Positions 10,084-22,000 of a stretch of DNA of 64,000 nt are shown one piece after another. A program made the position numbers and the translations under genes. The stretch is taken from contig CAMNSA010000013.1 in NCBI GenBank assembly GCA_946554335.1, positions 18,085-82,084 of the forward strand. Reading direction: 5' to 3'. The stretch comes from an uncultured Neglectibacter sp. (GTDB taxonomy: Bacteria > Bacillota > Clostridia > Oscillospirales > Acutalibacteraceae). How positions within the stretch are numbered: the stretch's first letter is position 1; every line of letters begins with the position of its first letter. The notes beneath the pieces were generated by a model, which was not told the origin of the DNA, did not search any database, and saw nothing but the letters and a program-made list of their open reading frames with translations.

Positions 10084-13000
10084 TTAACTGACTTTCTCCG
10101 GTTTTACAACACCGTAAGAGTTGCCAGTTTTTGTCAGATTCTTCTGAAGGACCTGGCGGTCCAGAGCATTGACGATTCCGTTGTAATTATAGTCGCAGCG
10201 CAGCAGCGCCTTATAGGCGTCTACCTCCTCCTTGGTCGCGTGGGCGAGGTCTGCGTTGATATTGTAGGCCTGGTTGAAGTACTTTACAAATTCTGCCATG
10301 TCCTGCTGATTGACGCGGCCGTCGTTGTTCACATCGCCGCCGATCAGCTGTAAGGAGAATTCATAGGTTGCGCTGTCCGCAGTCAACTGAAGCTGACTTC
10401 CGATCTTTTCCAGACCATTGTACATCACATACCCGTCTCGCTGCACCACGATATAGTACCGGCCATCGCTGCCGCTCACACCGCGGTTGAGGATGTTGGG
10501 AATCTCGAAGGTTCCGCCGTATTCATCCGTTGTCGTGGTGTAGAGGGGAGGCTTGTTGAGGCTGGGAGAGGTAGAACCGCTGTAAAGGCTTACCGTCGCC
10601 TTGCCCACTCTCTCATAGTCTGTAGGCTCATAGGAGGTGGTGTAGATCCGCCCTCTCAGCGTAGACTGTCCGATGACCTGCGTCACCTTCAGCCAAACCT
10701 CGTCCTGCGTGTTCACATTGTCAGCGCCGAAGCAGATCCAGCCCTCATAGACGCCGTCCTCCAGATTGGATTCCGCCGTGACCACCACACTGCCGGTCGC
10801 GCCCTCCACCGTATCCTTGGTGGGCAGGTATGCGCCCTCGATTCCCACAATGCGGAAATCTGTGGACTCCTCGCTCTTATCGCCGCGCTTCTTGTAGATC
10901 TTCGCGTTGATATTGCTCAGCTCGCCGTTTCCGGTATTCTCATAATAGAAGGTGGTTTCGCCTCCGGTAAAGCCTACCTGAGCTCCGGGGAACTGATACT
11001 CGTAGTAGAAGATTCCTCCGGCTGCGTTGGGCACCTCGGTCAGCTGCTTCTCTCCGTCGATCTCGGGATTGATGATCCCCAGACGGAACGCGGTGACCTC
11101 GTCTTCGTCATCCTGCAGGAATACATCCATAGTCTCGCCGCTCTGGCTGATATAGTTGTAGCCCTGGGTTTCAGCGGCCGTGCGGTCTACCTCCAGCGTA
11201 AGCCGCAGGATCATGTGGCCCTGCTTCTTGGAGTTTCCTGTGATCGTCAGGCCGATGGTGCGGTCCGTATCCGAGTTGCTCTTTGTGAACACCACGGAAG
11301 CGGAGTCGCCGCCCATGAAGTTCATGGCTTCCTTGGCCAAGGTCACATTCTCCACCGGAATGGGATTCCCGTCTTCATCCAGCAGGAGATTCCCAAACTG
11401 ATCCGCCTTATAGTAGACGCCTGTCACATTGAGCTTCGCGGCAGTTTCCGAGATGTCGCCCTGCCGGACGATGTGCACCACGATATTCTGCTGCGCGCCT
11501 TCTTCCACATCCAACTCCTTGTAGCTTTCCTGCTTCTGGTCAAACCCGAAGTAGGAGGCGCTGTAGGTGTGGTTGGTGGTAACTGTGACATACTGCTTGG
11601 AATAATAGGTCTTGTTCGTTCCGTTCTCGTTGAGGATATAGCCGGTCCAGAGGAAGTAGGTCTGGTTGGGCGTCAGGTTGTTCAGACGGAAGTTGTAGTA
11701 ACCGCTGGGAATGGTCTGGCGGTTGCCGCTGGTGATGGTAACCTCTATCTGCTCGCCGGGCGTCTGCTCATCCACCGCGGGATCAAAGGCTTCCGTGGTA
11801 GAGGCGATCACGAAGGATCTTTCCACACGGCTGTAAGCGCCGGTATTCAGCTCAACGGTGCCTACAATGGTCTTGTTGTACACATCCACCTGGCTGTCCA
11901 GGAGACGGAAGGTCTGATACTCCTCCACCTCTCTGCCGTCGCCTTCCAGCTCTTCCATGGAAAGGCTGTACCAATCCGGATCATCCTTAAAGCGCACACG
12001 GTAGGCGGGCTGATCCTTCACGGTATCAAAGTCCTCTACGGGAGGCACATCGTTTCCGGTGGCCGCCGCAAAGACCTCTCCGATCGTCTCCTGCTCGTTG
12101 GCATAGACCTCATATTCCTCAGAAGGACGGTTCACATCCCAGGTCCAGTATTTGTTGGAATGAACCTTCATGAAGGAGGGCTCTACCACCTTGAAGTAGA
12201 TCGTGGAGGAGGAAACATTTCCGCCAAAGGCCGCTGTCAGCTTCACCGGGAAGGGATTTCTCGGGTCGTCCAGCACATTGTTCACCGTGACGCCCTCTGC
12301 CGTTCTGGTGAGCCACAGGCACAAATTGTTCGCTAAGGCGTACTCGGTCTCTACCCAGTAGTTCACAGTGCCGTTGATGAGCGTATCCGTGCTCACCTTG
12401 TCGGGATTTGCAGCGAGAACGCTGTCGTACACATCCTTCTCCACCTTGAAGTAGCTCGTGATGGGAGGCGCTACGCTGTCGATGACTGTTCCCGCGTCCG
12501 CGGCAGACAGTCCGCCGCCGGTCACTCTGTGAGCGTTGACCCACTCAAGGCCCATCACTTTGATGGCGCCGTTCATAATGTCGAGAGACCCGTTCACCAT
12601 GCCGTTGAGAATGGCGTTGTAGTCGTCCGTACCGAAGTAGGACTTGAACACATCTCCCAGTACCAGAGTGCGTACCTGCCTGAGGCTGGCCCCATCTCCG
12701 GAGCCCAGATTGACCTGGGCGGACACGGACACGGTCTTTTCAGGATAGGTCTTGCCCTCTTCCATCAGGCGGGTGCTGTTGCCTCCGTCCACCGTGATGC
12801 TGGGATAACCCTGGTTCACCACGATGCGCAGGCCCGTAAGGACGACCTCCTTACCCACCTCGCCGTCGGTCACCTTCATAGTCACCCGATCGTACACGCC
12901 GGTCTTCATCCGGGAGGCGTCAAACACGACCTGGTAATAGCTGCCCGCAGCCTCGCTCTCTGTGGCAGGCAGGGAGGTGAGCTTTCCTGCGGAGCCGCTC

Positions 13001-16000
13001 ACACCGGACATTTCGCCGGTGATGGAGGGCGTCTTGCCTGCGGGAGAACCGTCGGTATCCCACGCCATCACATTGATGCGGAACTTGCTGTCGCTTCCGC
13101 TGCGGTCAACCAGGAGGTAAGGCTTACCGGATGAGTCGGTCAGCACTCTGTTTCCGGGTACATTGTAAGCGTCTGCTCCCGCGGGAAGCTTGATGTCAGG
13201 GCTTCTGTTGAAGGTGATATACTCGTTGTTGTCGGCGTCTCTGAGCGCGGTGTCCCAATGATATCTGGCCGCCGCGGCGTCATGGCCGGTCCAGGAGGCG
13301 GACAGAGTGTTGAGCTTCTGTACATCCGCGCTGGTGCTGGAGTAGCCATAGGAGAAGCCGCTTGCCGATACGGTGTAGCTCTTTCCTAAGCTTCTCTCCA
13401 AGCCCGCCTCGGTGCTGCCGTCATAGCCGCCCGTGCTGGTCTTGGGTCCGGTGGAGGAAATGGATTTGACCTTCACCTGATACACCATATCGCTGTTGAG
13501 CCCCGTCCAGGAGACAAATGCGCCGTTTCTGGTATTGGCCTGAGCCAGCTTTTCAGTGGCGGCCTTGTTGAAGGTATCGTCCCGCACATAGGTCTTGGCG
13601 CCGTCCGCCGCGGTGACCACATTGTAGGCCTCCAGATACAGAACATACTTCTGAGACCGGGAGGTGGTGGTACTGTCCGTATTCACAAACAGGTCGATTC
13701 TGCCGGTGTTGATGGTAGAACCCATGACGCTGTGCATGGAAACGGTGATCCCGGTAGGCCAGGCGGGATAGGTCATGGCCTGCTCGTAAAGTCCCTGACA
13801 GGCCGTGGCCGTGATCAGGCTCTGCATGGCGGCAAGCTTCGCTTCTGCCTGTGTCAGGGCGCTGCCGGTAGCGGTAGTGCCTGTGGCGGGGTCGATCTTG
13901 TTGACCGCCTGATAATACTCTTCCGTGACCGCTCTCCGGCGGGAGCCGGTGCCGGCCGTATTCACATAGGCATAGCTGTAATCATAGATGCTGTCGCCTC
14001 TCAAAGTGCTTCCCGGATTCCCCACGCCCAGATCCGTATAGCTGTTGGTACCCTGCGGCACGCTGGTCAGATAGGTGCCGTCACGGTAGATCTGCACGCT
14101 GGTAACGTCGCTGGGAGGATCCATCCAGTAGAGGACGATATCGCCGCCGGGCTCCTGCTGCTCCTTGAACCAGAAGGAGTTTTCGGGGGGCGCGCTGGGG
14201 CTGATCTGGATATCCAGAACATTCTCCAGGTTGATGGCCGTCTCCTGTCCGGACGCGTTTCTCGCCATGATCTGGAAGTAGTAGTGCGTGCCGGCCTCCA
14301 GCCCATGCACGGCGAACTGGTCCATATCGTCCAGCTTCGCCCAGCCGTTCGCACCGTTGTCCTCATTGGCGGGACGGGCGCCCTGCATGTTGTCATAGGT
14401 GGAGTAGTAAACCAGATACTCGGTGTTGTCCGGGAGATTGCCTCTGCCGTCCACTCTGATCTGTACGGTCTTGGTGGTGACGTCAGCGCCGCCGTCCTCC
14501 TCGTACAGGCCCAGCATCACAGGCACATTGGCCTTGGTGTATGCCGTGGAGGAGCTTACGCCGTAGTTTCCGGAAGCGTCATAGGCTCTCACGGTCACCG
14601 TGTACTGGCGGTTGGGCTCCAGCGGGATCGCCTCGCTGCCGTCGGCGGGCTGAATCTCATAGAAGGTGTAGTTGACTTCCTTCTGTCTGGGTGTAAAGGC
14701 GCTGGTATGCACGCCGTCGCTGATCTGGAACTGATAGGGCTTCTCTGCCAGCACATCGTTATCGCTGACGTTGTTAGCCGTCACTTCCAGGCGGTGAGTG
14801 GTGACCTCCTCGCCCTTGACGCGCTCAGCAAAGCGCACCTGCAGGCTGTGAGAACCCACGATATCCCGGAAGGTGTAAGAGGACACCTTGCCGATCTCAG
14901 CGCCGTCCACCGTGACGGAGCGGATCTCAAAGCCGTCCACCGGCACGATCTCGTAGGTGACGGTAGCCCCCTCCGGGATCACGCCGTAGCCGTCCGTGCG
15001 GCGGATCATGCCGCCTCTGCCGGGCGTGGCAATGGTTTCCACCTGGGCGACCTTCAGTTTATAGCTGACGGAAATACCGCAGCCGTCCGCTGTGATATAC
15101 GCTTTGATGCTGTAGCTGCCGTTGCCCAGGTCGGTAAGCTCGGTGTCAATGTCCACGGGGCGGGAAGTAATTCCTCTGCTCTCCTCGTACATCGTGACCG
15201 TGTCGATCTCATAGCCGGGATCCGGCGTCAGGACGAATTCGATCTCGTCGCCCTGCATTACCATCGTGCCATCCTCCGGGGTGATGCTGCCGTGGCCCTG
15301 CCCGTCGCTTCCGGGCTCTACCACTGCGGAAAGCTCGGCAGCCGCGCTCTCGTCGATGATCGTAAAGCCTACCGTGACCTCGAAGTCCTTCTCAGGCGCC
15401 ACAAACTGATAGGTGGCAGGCGCTCCGTCCAGATTCTCCGTCACGCCGTCCACTGTGACCTTCGCGGCCTTGTAGTTGGTGCTGGGGCTGAACAGCAGCA
15501 GCGCCTTTTCTCCGCCGTACAGCAGATAGGTGCCGTCCGGGTTCTTCCCCGCATAAGCGTCAGAGGAGGGGTCGATCTGAGCGGTCGAGCCCTGAGAGCC
15601 TGTGGTCCTCACCGTGACGGTATAGGCGGTAAGCTGCTTCCAGGAGAGGTTCACCTCCGTGTCCTCCGTCACATTGCTTACCGTATAGTGGTAAGCGCCG
15701 CTTGCGAAGGTCGCGGTGAGCTCAGCCGTGATGTCCTGGGCCTCGCTCTCACCTCTCTGGATCGTCGCCGAGTCTACCCGGTATCCCGGGAAGGGAGTGA
15801 TCGTCAGGGTGGCGCTTTCGCCGTCCGTGATCGCGCCCGCGCCGGTGATCGTACCGGCCATGTCGTTGTCGGTGATCACTCTCAGACGATGGGTCCCGTC
15901 TGACTGGGCAGCCGCCTTTCTCACGCTGCTTCTCGCGCTGGCAGCTCTCATGCCGGTGGCTCCTGCCAGAGCGCTCTTCATGGAGACCTCCCGAAGAACG

Positions 16001-19000
16001 GCCTGAGGCTCGCTTGCGGGTTCGACCTCCGTATTCTCTTTCTGGAACTGGACGGTGAGCAGAGCGTCCGTCTGCACCTTGTTGACCGTCAGCCCGAAGC
16101 TGCCGTCCCCGTTGTCCGTCAGGGCGTCAAGGCCGATCTCGCTCTGTCCGTAGGTGATGCTGCCGATGACCCAGCCCTTCTCCGGGGTGATGAGGAAGCT
16201 CTTATCCTCTCCCAGAGGCACTGCGATCACAGTATCGGCGGTGTTGGGGCCGCTGTTGTCCACTGCGTACAGCGTTCCCTCTCCCTTGGTGAAGAGTCCG
16301 ATGAGATAGGTCTCGTAAGGTGTATCGTCGCTGATCTTCGCCTCCACGCTGGGTGCGGGCACCACAGGATTGGTGGCGTCGATCTGAATGGTGGTCGTCA
16401 CCTCTTCGCTGGTATTCCCGGCCTTATCCATAGCCCGGATGCGCACATTATAGGTGCCGGTCTTGTCAAGCACCATCTGATGGGCGCTGAGGTCTTTGGT
16501 AGGAGTATCCAGCTCATGCCAGGAAGCGCCGTTGTCATAGGTCCAGGAGTAATAGGCGCCGTCCATATAGTTATCGGTGGAATCCGCCACGCGGATATTC
16601 ACCTGCTGGGTCCTGGTGCCCACACGGTAGCTGGTACCGGTGGTGTTGTCGGTAAAGGTGACGTTGGGCTTCGTGGGAGGCTCCAGGTCAAGCTCGAATT
16701 CCACGGTTCTCTGGGCGCTCACCGCTCCCGCGCCGTTGATAACGGCCGCGGTAACGCGGTAATAATTGGTCTCATTCAGGGTGATGGTGCTGCCGGGAGC
16801 CATCTCACGGTTCTCCAGCGTCACACTGTTTCCGGCCTGCGTCAGAGTATAGGGAAGCCAGCTGGAACCGCTGCGGTAATACACGCTGTAGCGGATATTT
16901 GCCGAGTTGGTCATGTCCGCCGCGCGGTAGATATCCTCGTAATAGAGCTTTCCGGTAGAGGAATCTGCCGGGTCGTATCCGCCGCTGGAGTTCTGCTTAA
17001 AGTAGTTCTGCCTGGGCCCGAACTTCACCGTCACGGCGGAGTTCGCCGCATAGTTGAGGCCGTCGGGAGACGACTGCTTGTCGGTGTCGCGGTTCGCGCC
17101 CTGATCATAGAAGCCCGTCTCGTTGGAGATATAGGCCACTTTCGCGCCACTGCCGTTGCTTACCGTGATCTCAGGCGGCATGGGCTGGGAGGTGGTAAAC
17201 TTGATATCTTCGATCTTGGTGGGCTTTGTCTCGTTTGCGCCTGTAATAGCCGCCGTGTTGTCCGTGCGGTTATCATAGGCCCAGATGGCGATGCTGATGG
17301 AAAGGCTGGATTGCCCGGCCTTCAAAACGGACTTGCTGAGGTTGATGGTGGTCTCGTTGTCCGTCCCGGTAAGCTGGGTATCCGGCACCTTCACCGTTGC
17401 GCTCTTGGCGTCCGCCACCTGTGTCAGCGTCCCGTTAGTTTCCAGCTTATAATACTTATCCGGGTTTCCGCTGACGTTCTTCGTATAGAGGTAATAGGCA
17501 TAGCCCGCAAGCTTGCCCTCGGAGTCCTTGGAGCCGCTGACTGTCATGCGGATGGACCTTGAGCCGTCCGTCACGTCCAGATACTTGCTGGCCTCATAGT
17601 CGCTGAGGGTCTCTGTTCCGTCAGAAGCCTTGGTCACCGTGTTGGTCACCACGATTTGAGGCACAGGGGCATAGGTATCCGCCGAGAAGTAGATGGCGCG
17701 GGCGGAGGCGTCTGTAATGGCTTCCGCTTTTGTAGAACTTGCGGTAGCATATCCCCAGGCCGTCTCGGTGACCTGCAGCACCATATTGGAGTCCTTGGGT
17801 ACAAACTTGCTGATAAAGTCATAGGAAATGGTCCACACACCGCCGGTAGAGGTAGGCCCGACACCCGTGATGGTGCCGCCGGTAAGGGTGGGCTTCGTCA
17901 CACAGGTGAGCACTGTATAGGTTTTGGCTGTCGTCTCACCCGGAGCCGTCAGGCTGACCGTATAGTTCTCGGTAGCCGCGTCACGGGTCAGAGGAATATA
18001 GTTATCGTTCCTGCTGGCAAGCTTGTAGCTTGCTCCCAGGTCGATGGCCCAGGACACGGCAAAGTTCTTGCCCTGAGGCTGGCTGCTTTCCCGGGTCACC
18101 TCAATGCGCTTGTTCACCTCTCGAGAGGCGGCGATGGCCGTGTCGTACATGAACACCTTGTCAAGGGTGATGGCGGAAAGAGGCGGGTTGGTCACTGGCT
18201 GGCTCTTCTCCGTGATATTCCTCTGGCAGATATCGCTCACATGGTTTGCGCACTGTTCATAGGTGTAGCCGATGACGGAGCCATCGCCTCCGTAAAGGGC
18301 CTTGCGCCTTGCCACCACATCGGTGACTCTCTCGTAGACGGTGAGCACCATATTGGCTGCAAGCTTCGTGTACTTTCCGCCGGTCAGAGTGGAGATAGAG
18401 GCGCCGTTGACATCATTGGTGCTCCAGTCCGTGGAGACGATCTTCACCAGCTCGCCGCTGGAATTGGTGGTCAGCACCTCATAGCGCCACTCACGCTTCA
18501 CAATACCTGCGATCTGCACGCCGTTCTCCGTCACGATCCCGCCCGGTTCTTTCCTGCTGTCCGGATCATAGGAGGAGTCCGTAATGGAGAGCACATCCTC
18601 TCCGGAGGACCCCTGGGCGATGGTGCCGTTGAACAGGGCCACCGGCTTCTGGTTCACCACGAAGTCGAAGATGGCGTCCTCCGGGTCAAGCTGGCCGTTC
18701 AGGACCGCGTCTCTGTCCGGAGCGAAATAGATGGTATAGCGGCCGGGCAGGGTGATGTTGAATTCCAAAGCGTCGGAATAGCTGCCGTTTCTGATATCCA
18801 GCTCATTTCCTGCGCCCAGGGCGTCATGCACCATGTACCAGCGCCCCGCAGGATAGTCCGGGTTCGCGGAGGAGGTGAGATACTTCTCCGGCGTCACCTC
18901 GAACTTCATGCTGCCGATATCGTCCATGGTGAACACCGTGCCCTTGCCGGACACCATATTCTTTACCGGTGTGCTGCCCGTGGCGTCATAGCCGAAAGCG

Positions 19001-22000
19001 TCAAAATACTGGGTGGTAATATAGGTGGCCACCTCGTCGATCTGCTGGGCATCCGAGTTGCTGGTCTTCTCATACATGCCCACACGGGCGATCTCCGCTG
19101 CCGTGGCGTTCTCACCGGCAATGCGCTTTAAGAAGGCTATGGTCTCCGGCTCGTTTGAGGCAACACCCCAGCCGATATACCGGGCCTTGTCGTTGTTTAA
19201 GCGCCACTGGATCTGAGAGGTCAGGGCTGGGTCCTTAAAGTCCTCCACCGCGCTATTGGAGATGTTGGCGATGAACTTGGCCTTACCGCTGCCCCACTGA
19301 GGCTCCGTAACCACCTGGGCCAGCGTTCTGGTGGCGGTGACCACCATAGAGATGTCCGAGAACGTGACACGGGTCTCGCGCTGGCAGCTGTGGCTCCCGT
19401 AGCCTACATAGGGGCCGAAGCCGTAGCAGTTGGTGTCTGTGACCTGGCTTCCGCCCACGGTGGGACGGGGAACGTGCACCTGCTGCATCAGGAACTGGCC
19501 CTGGTTCTCAAAGGCGGCCTCGGTGCAGTTACCCTTGCCGTTGGTGTATTCCACATCCACATACTCGCCGTCCATAGTGAGGCGGAAGTTTTTCACCTTT
19601 TGAGCGGTATCCGGGAAAGCCACTGCATCCACTTTCGTGTACGCATGTGTTCCGCCGCTCTGTACCTCAGAGGCAACATCCACATCCGCGAACTTTTCTA
19701 TGGCCACGGAAAGGTTGGCAGTCTGCGTTCCCGTAACGTCTGTCACGGTGTTTCCGGGCGTCTGCCCCTTGGTAATGGCCAATCGATAACCGGACATTAC
19801 CCAGGTGCTGCCGTTCTGGCGGATGGTGGTGTTAAACAGGAAGCCGGACTGATAGTAGGTATGGAAATTGGCTTTTCCCGTGTCCATGGAGAACATGATG
19901 ACCTTTTTCGCCTGGTTGTCAAAGGGCAGGTACAGCCAGTTGGTCATAGCGATGTTGGCATGGCCCACAAAGAGGATCTCCTGGAAAGCGCCTTTATCCG
20001 CCTTGTCCGCAGCGCTAGTCATATCAATGATGTGATGGGGTCGCCACAAGCAGGAACCGGTTTTTCCGTCGGAATACGCAACGAATTCGCCGGGAGTGCT
20101 CTCATATCTTCCCAGGCCACTAGTGTCTGCGTTTTGATAGATATAGCCGTCTGCATCAGGTCCGCTGGAAGAATTACTGCTCACATCGTAGAACTTCCAG
20201 GCCGAGGTGTCCTGCTGGGCGGAGGCTGACTTCATGCCCTGGATGTTCACCTGCTCCGGCTTATAGATGGAGTATTCGCTTGCGTACTTTTCATAGGGGC
20301 AGTTCTGGTCATGACAGCGCCCGGAGCAGCTGATGTCGCTGGCAAAAGAGGTGCCGTCTGTCCAGCTTGCGAAGCCCCAGTGACAGGTGTGATCCTTCAC
20401 CAGCAGATAGGGGTTGAAGTTATCCGCGCCGGGAGTGGCGGAGCCGCCCGTGCCGAAATATTTCTCGTTGATCTTCTTGGCCGCCGCGTTCTTCAGCTGA
20501 GGGGTCAGATCGGCCGTCTTCATATTGGAGTTTCCAACGGCCAGGGCCACCTCGATGCCCACATGCTGGATCTCCGCCACCGCCTGGGGGGTCTTGCCCA
20601 CGGTACGCATGATCACCGGGTCAGAGGAGAGGGACACATTTCTCATATTGTCCACTGCCCGCACCAGAATGGTCTGGTAGTCGTCATAGGCCGCGCTCAG
20701 GTCAAAGGCCACGTCATACTGGAAGGTCTCCGTGTTGGTATAGGAGCCGGGCTGATACACCAGCACCGCCCCGTCCGTATCGGTATAGCTCGTCTGGCTC
20801 TTGAAGGAAAGCCAGGTAAGGCCGCCGTCTGTGGAGAATTCATAGCCTGCCAGCTTCTTGCCCGTTACCGGGTTGGATTTGGCAAAGATCCACACCTTGT
20901 CGTTGGTATAGGTACGGTTGTCATAGGGGCCATAGCCCCCGTCCATTACCCTCGCAAGGCGCACCTGGGGTGTTTCGGGCACAGAAAGGTCCACTCTCAG
21001 GTAGAAGGAGGTCACACCGGAAACGCGGTCCGCCTGGTCCACCGCCGTGGCGTCTACCCGATAGTAGCCGTCCTTGGCCACCGTAAAGGTGCCCATGCCG
21101 TCTTCCCCGATAGCCACGCCGGTATCGCTGACAAAGGTGGCCGTCCCATGGTCTCTCTGGGTGAAGTTGGCCATCTGTGCGTATACCTGGGGAATGGTAT
21201 TGCCGTAAACCACCGCGTCGCGGGTGGTGAGATGGTACATGGTATAGGAGTATTCCTTCAGTCCGCTGCCCGTCTCCACAGAGCCGGAAATGCGGATCTT
21301 CACACTGCCGCCTGCGCCGCCCACAGGCTCGTCAGTGTCGGTTACGACCTCTTCCACCGGGTTCCCGTCAGAATCGGTCACAAGGTTTCCTTCCTCGTCC
21401 AGCTTGGCCGCCAGCGCTTCTACCACAGGCGCGCTGGGAGGAGTGGAGTCCACAGAGAAGGAATCGGAGAACCGATAGACGCTGTAGCCGGAAATCAGGT
21501 CTGTCAGCACCAGCTTATAGGCGCATTGGGCGCTGTCCAGCAGGGTATTTCCGGAGGGATCCGCCGGGTCGGCGGTAAGGGTATAGCGGGTGGAAAGCTC
21601 AATGTTTCGGGAGATCTCCCCCGTTTCCGCGTCCAGCAGGTTCCGGGTATTGCTCCAGATCTCCGTCCACTGGCTCTCGTCGTGCTCTCCGTCCGAGCTG
21701 ATCTGCCGGTGAGAGGTAAAGTACAGCGTGGCCTTTACCCGGGGGCCTGTGACCTCTCCCAGATCCTCCGCTGTCGTCACCGTTTCGTCGTAGCCGGTAT
21801 AGTTATAGGTGCTCAGCAGGGAGATATTCATGGTCTCTCCGTCCGCTCCGCCCTTATAGCTCTTGGTCACATTGCCCACGCCGAAGGTGTTGATCACCGG
21901 CTTGTCGTAGCTAATGGTGATGGGGTCGGTGGTGGTGTAGCTGGCGTTCTTTCCATCAGTGATGAACACGCCGCGCACCTCATAGGTTGTGCCCGCGTCA

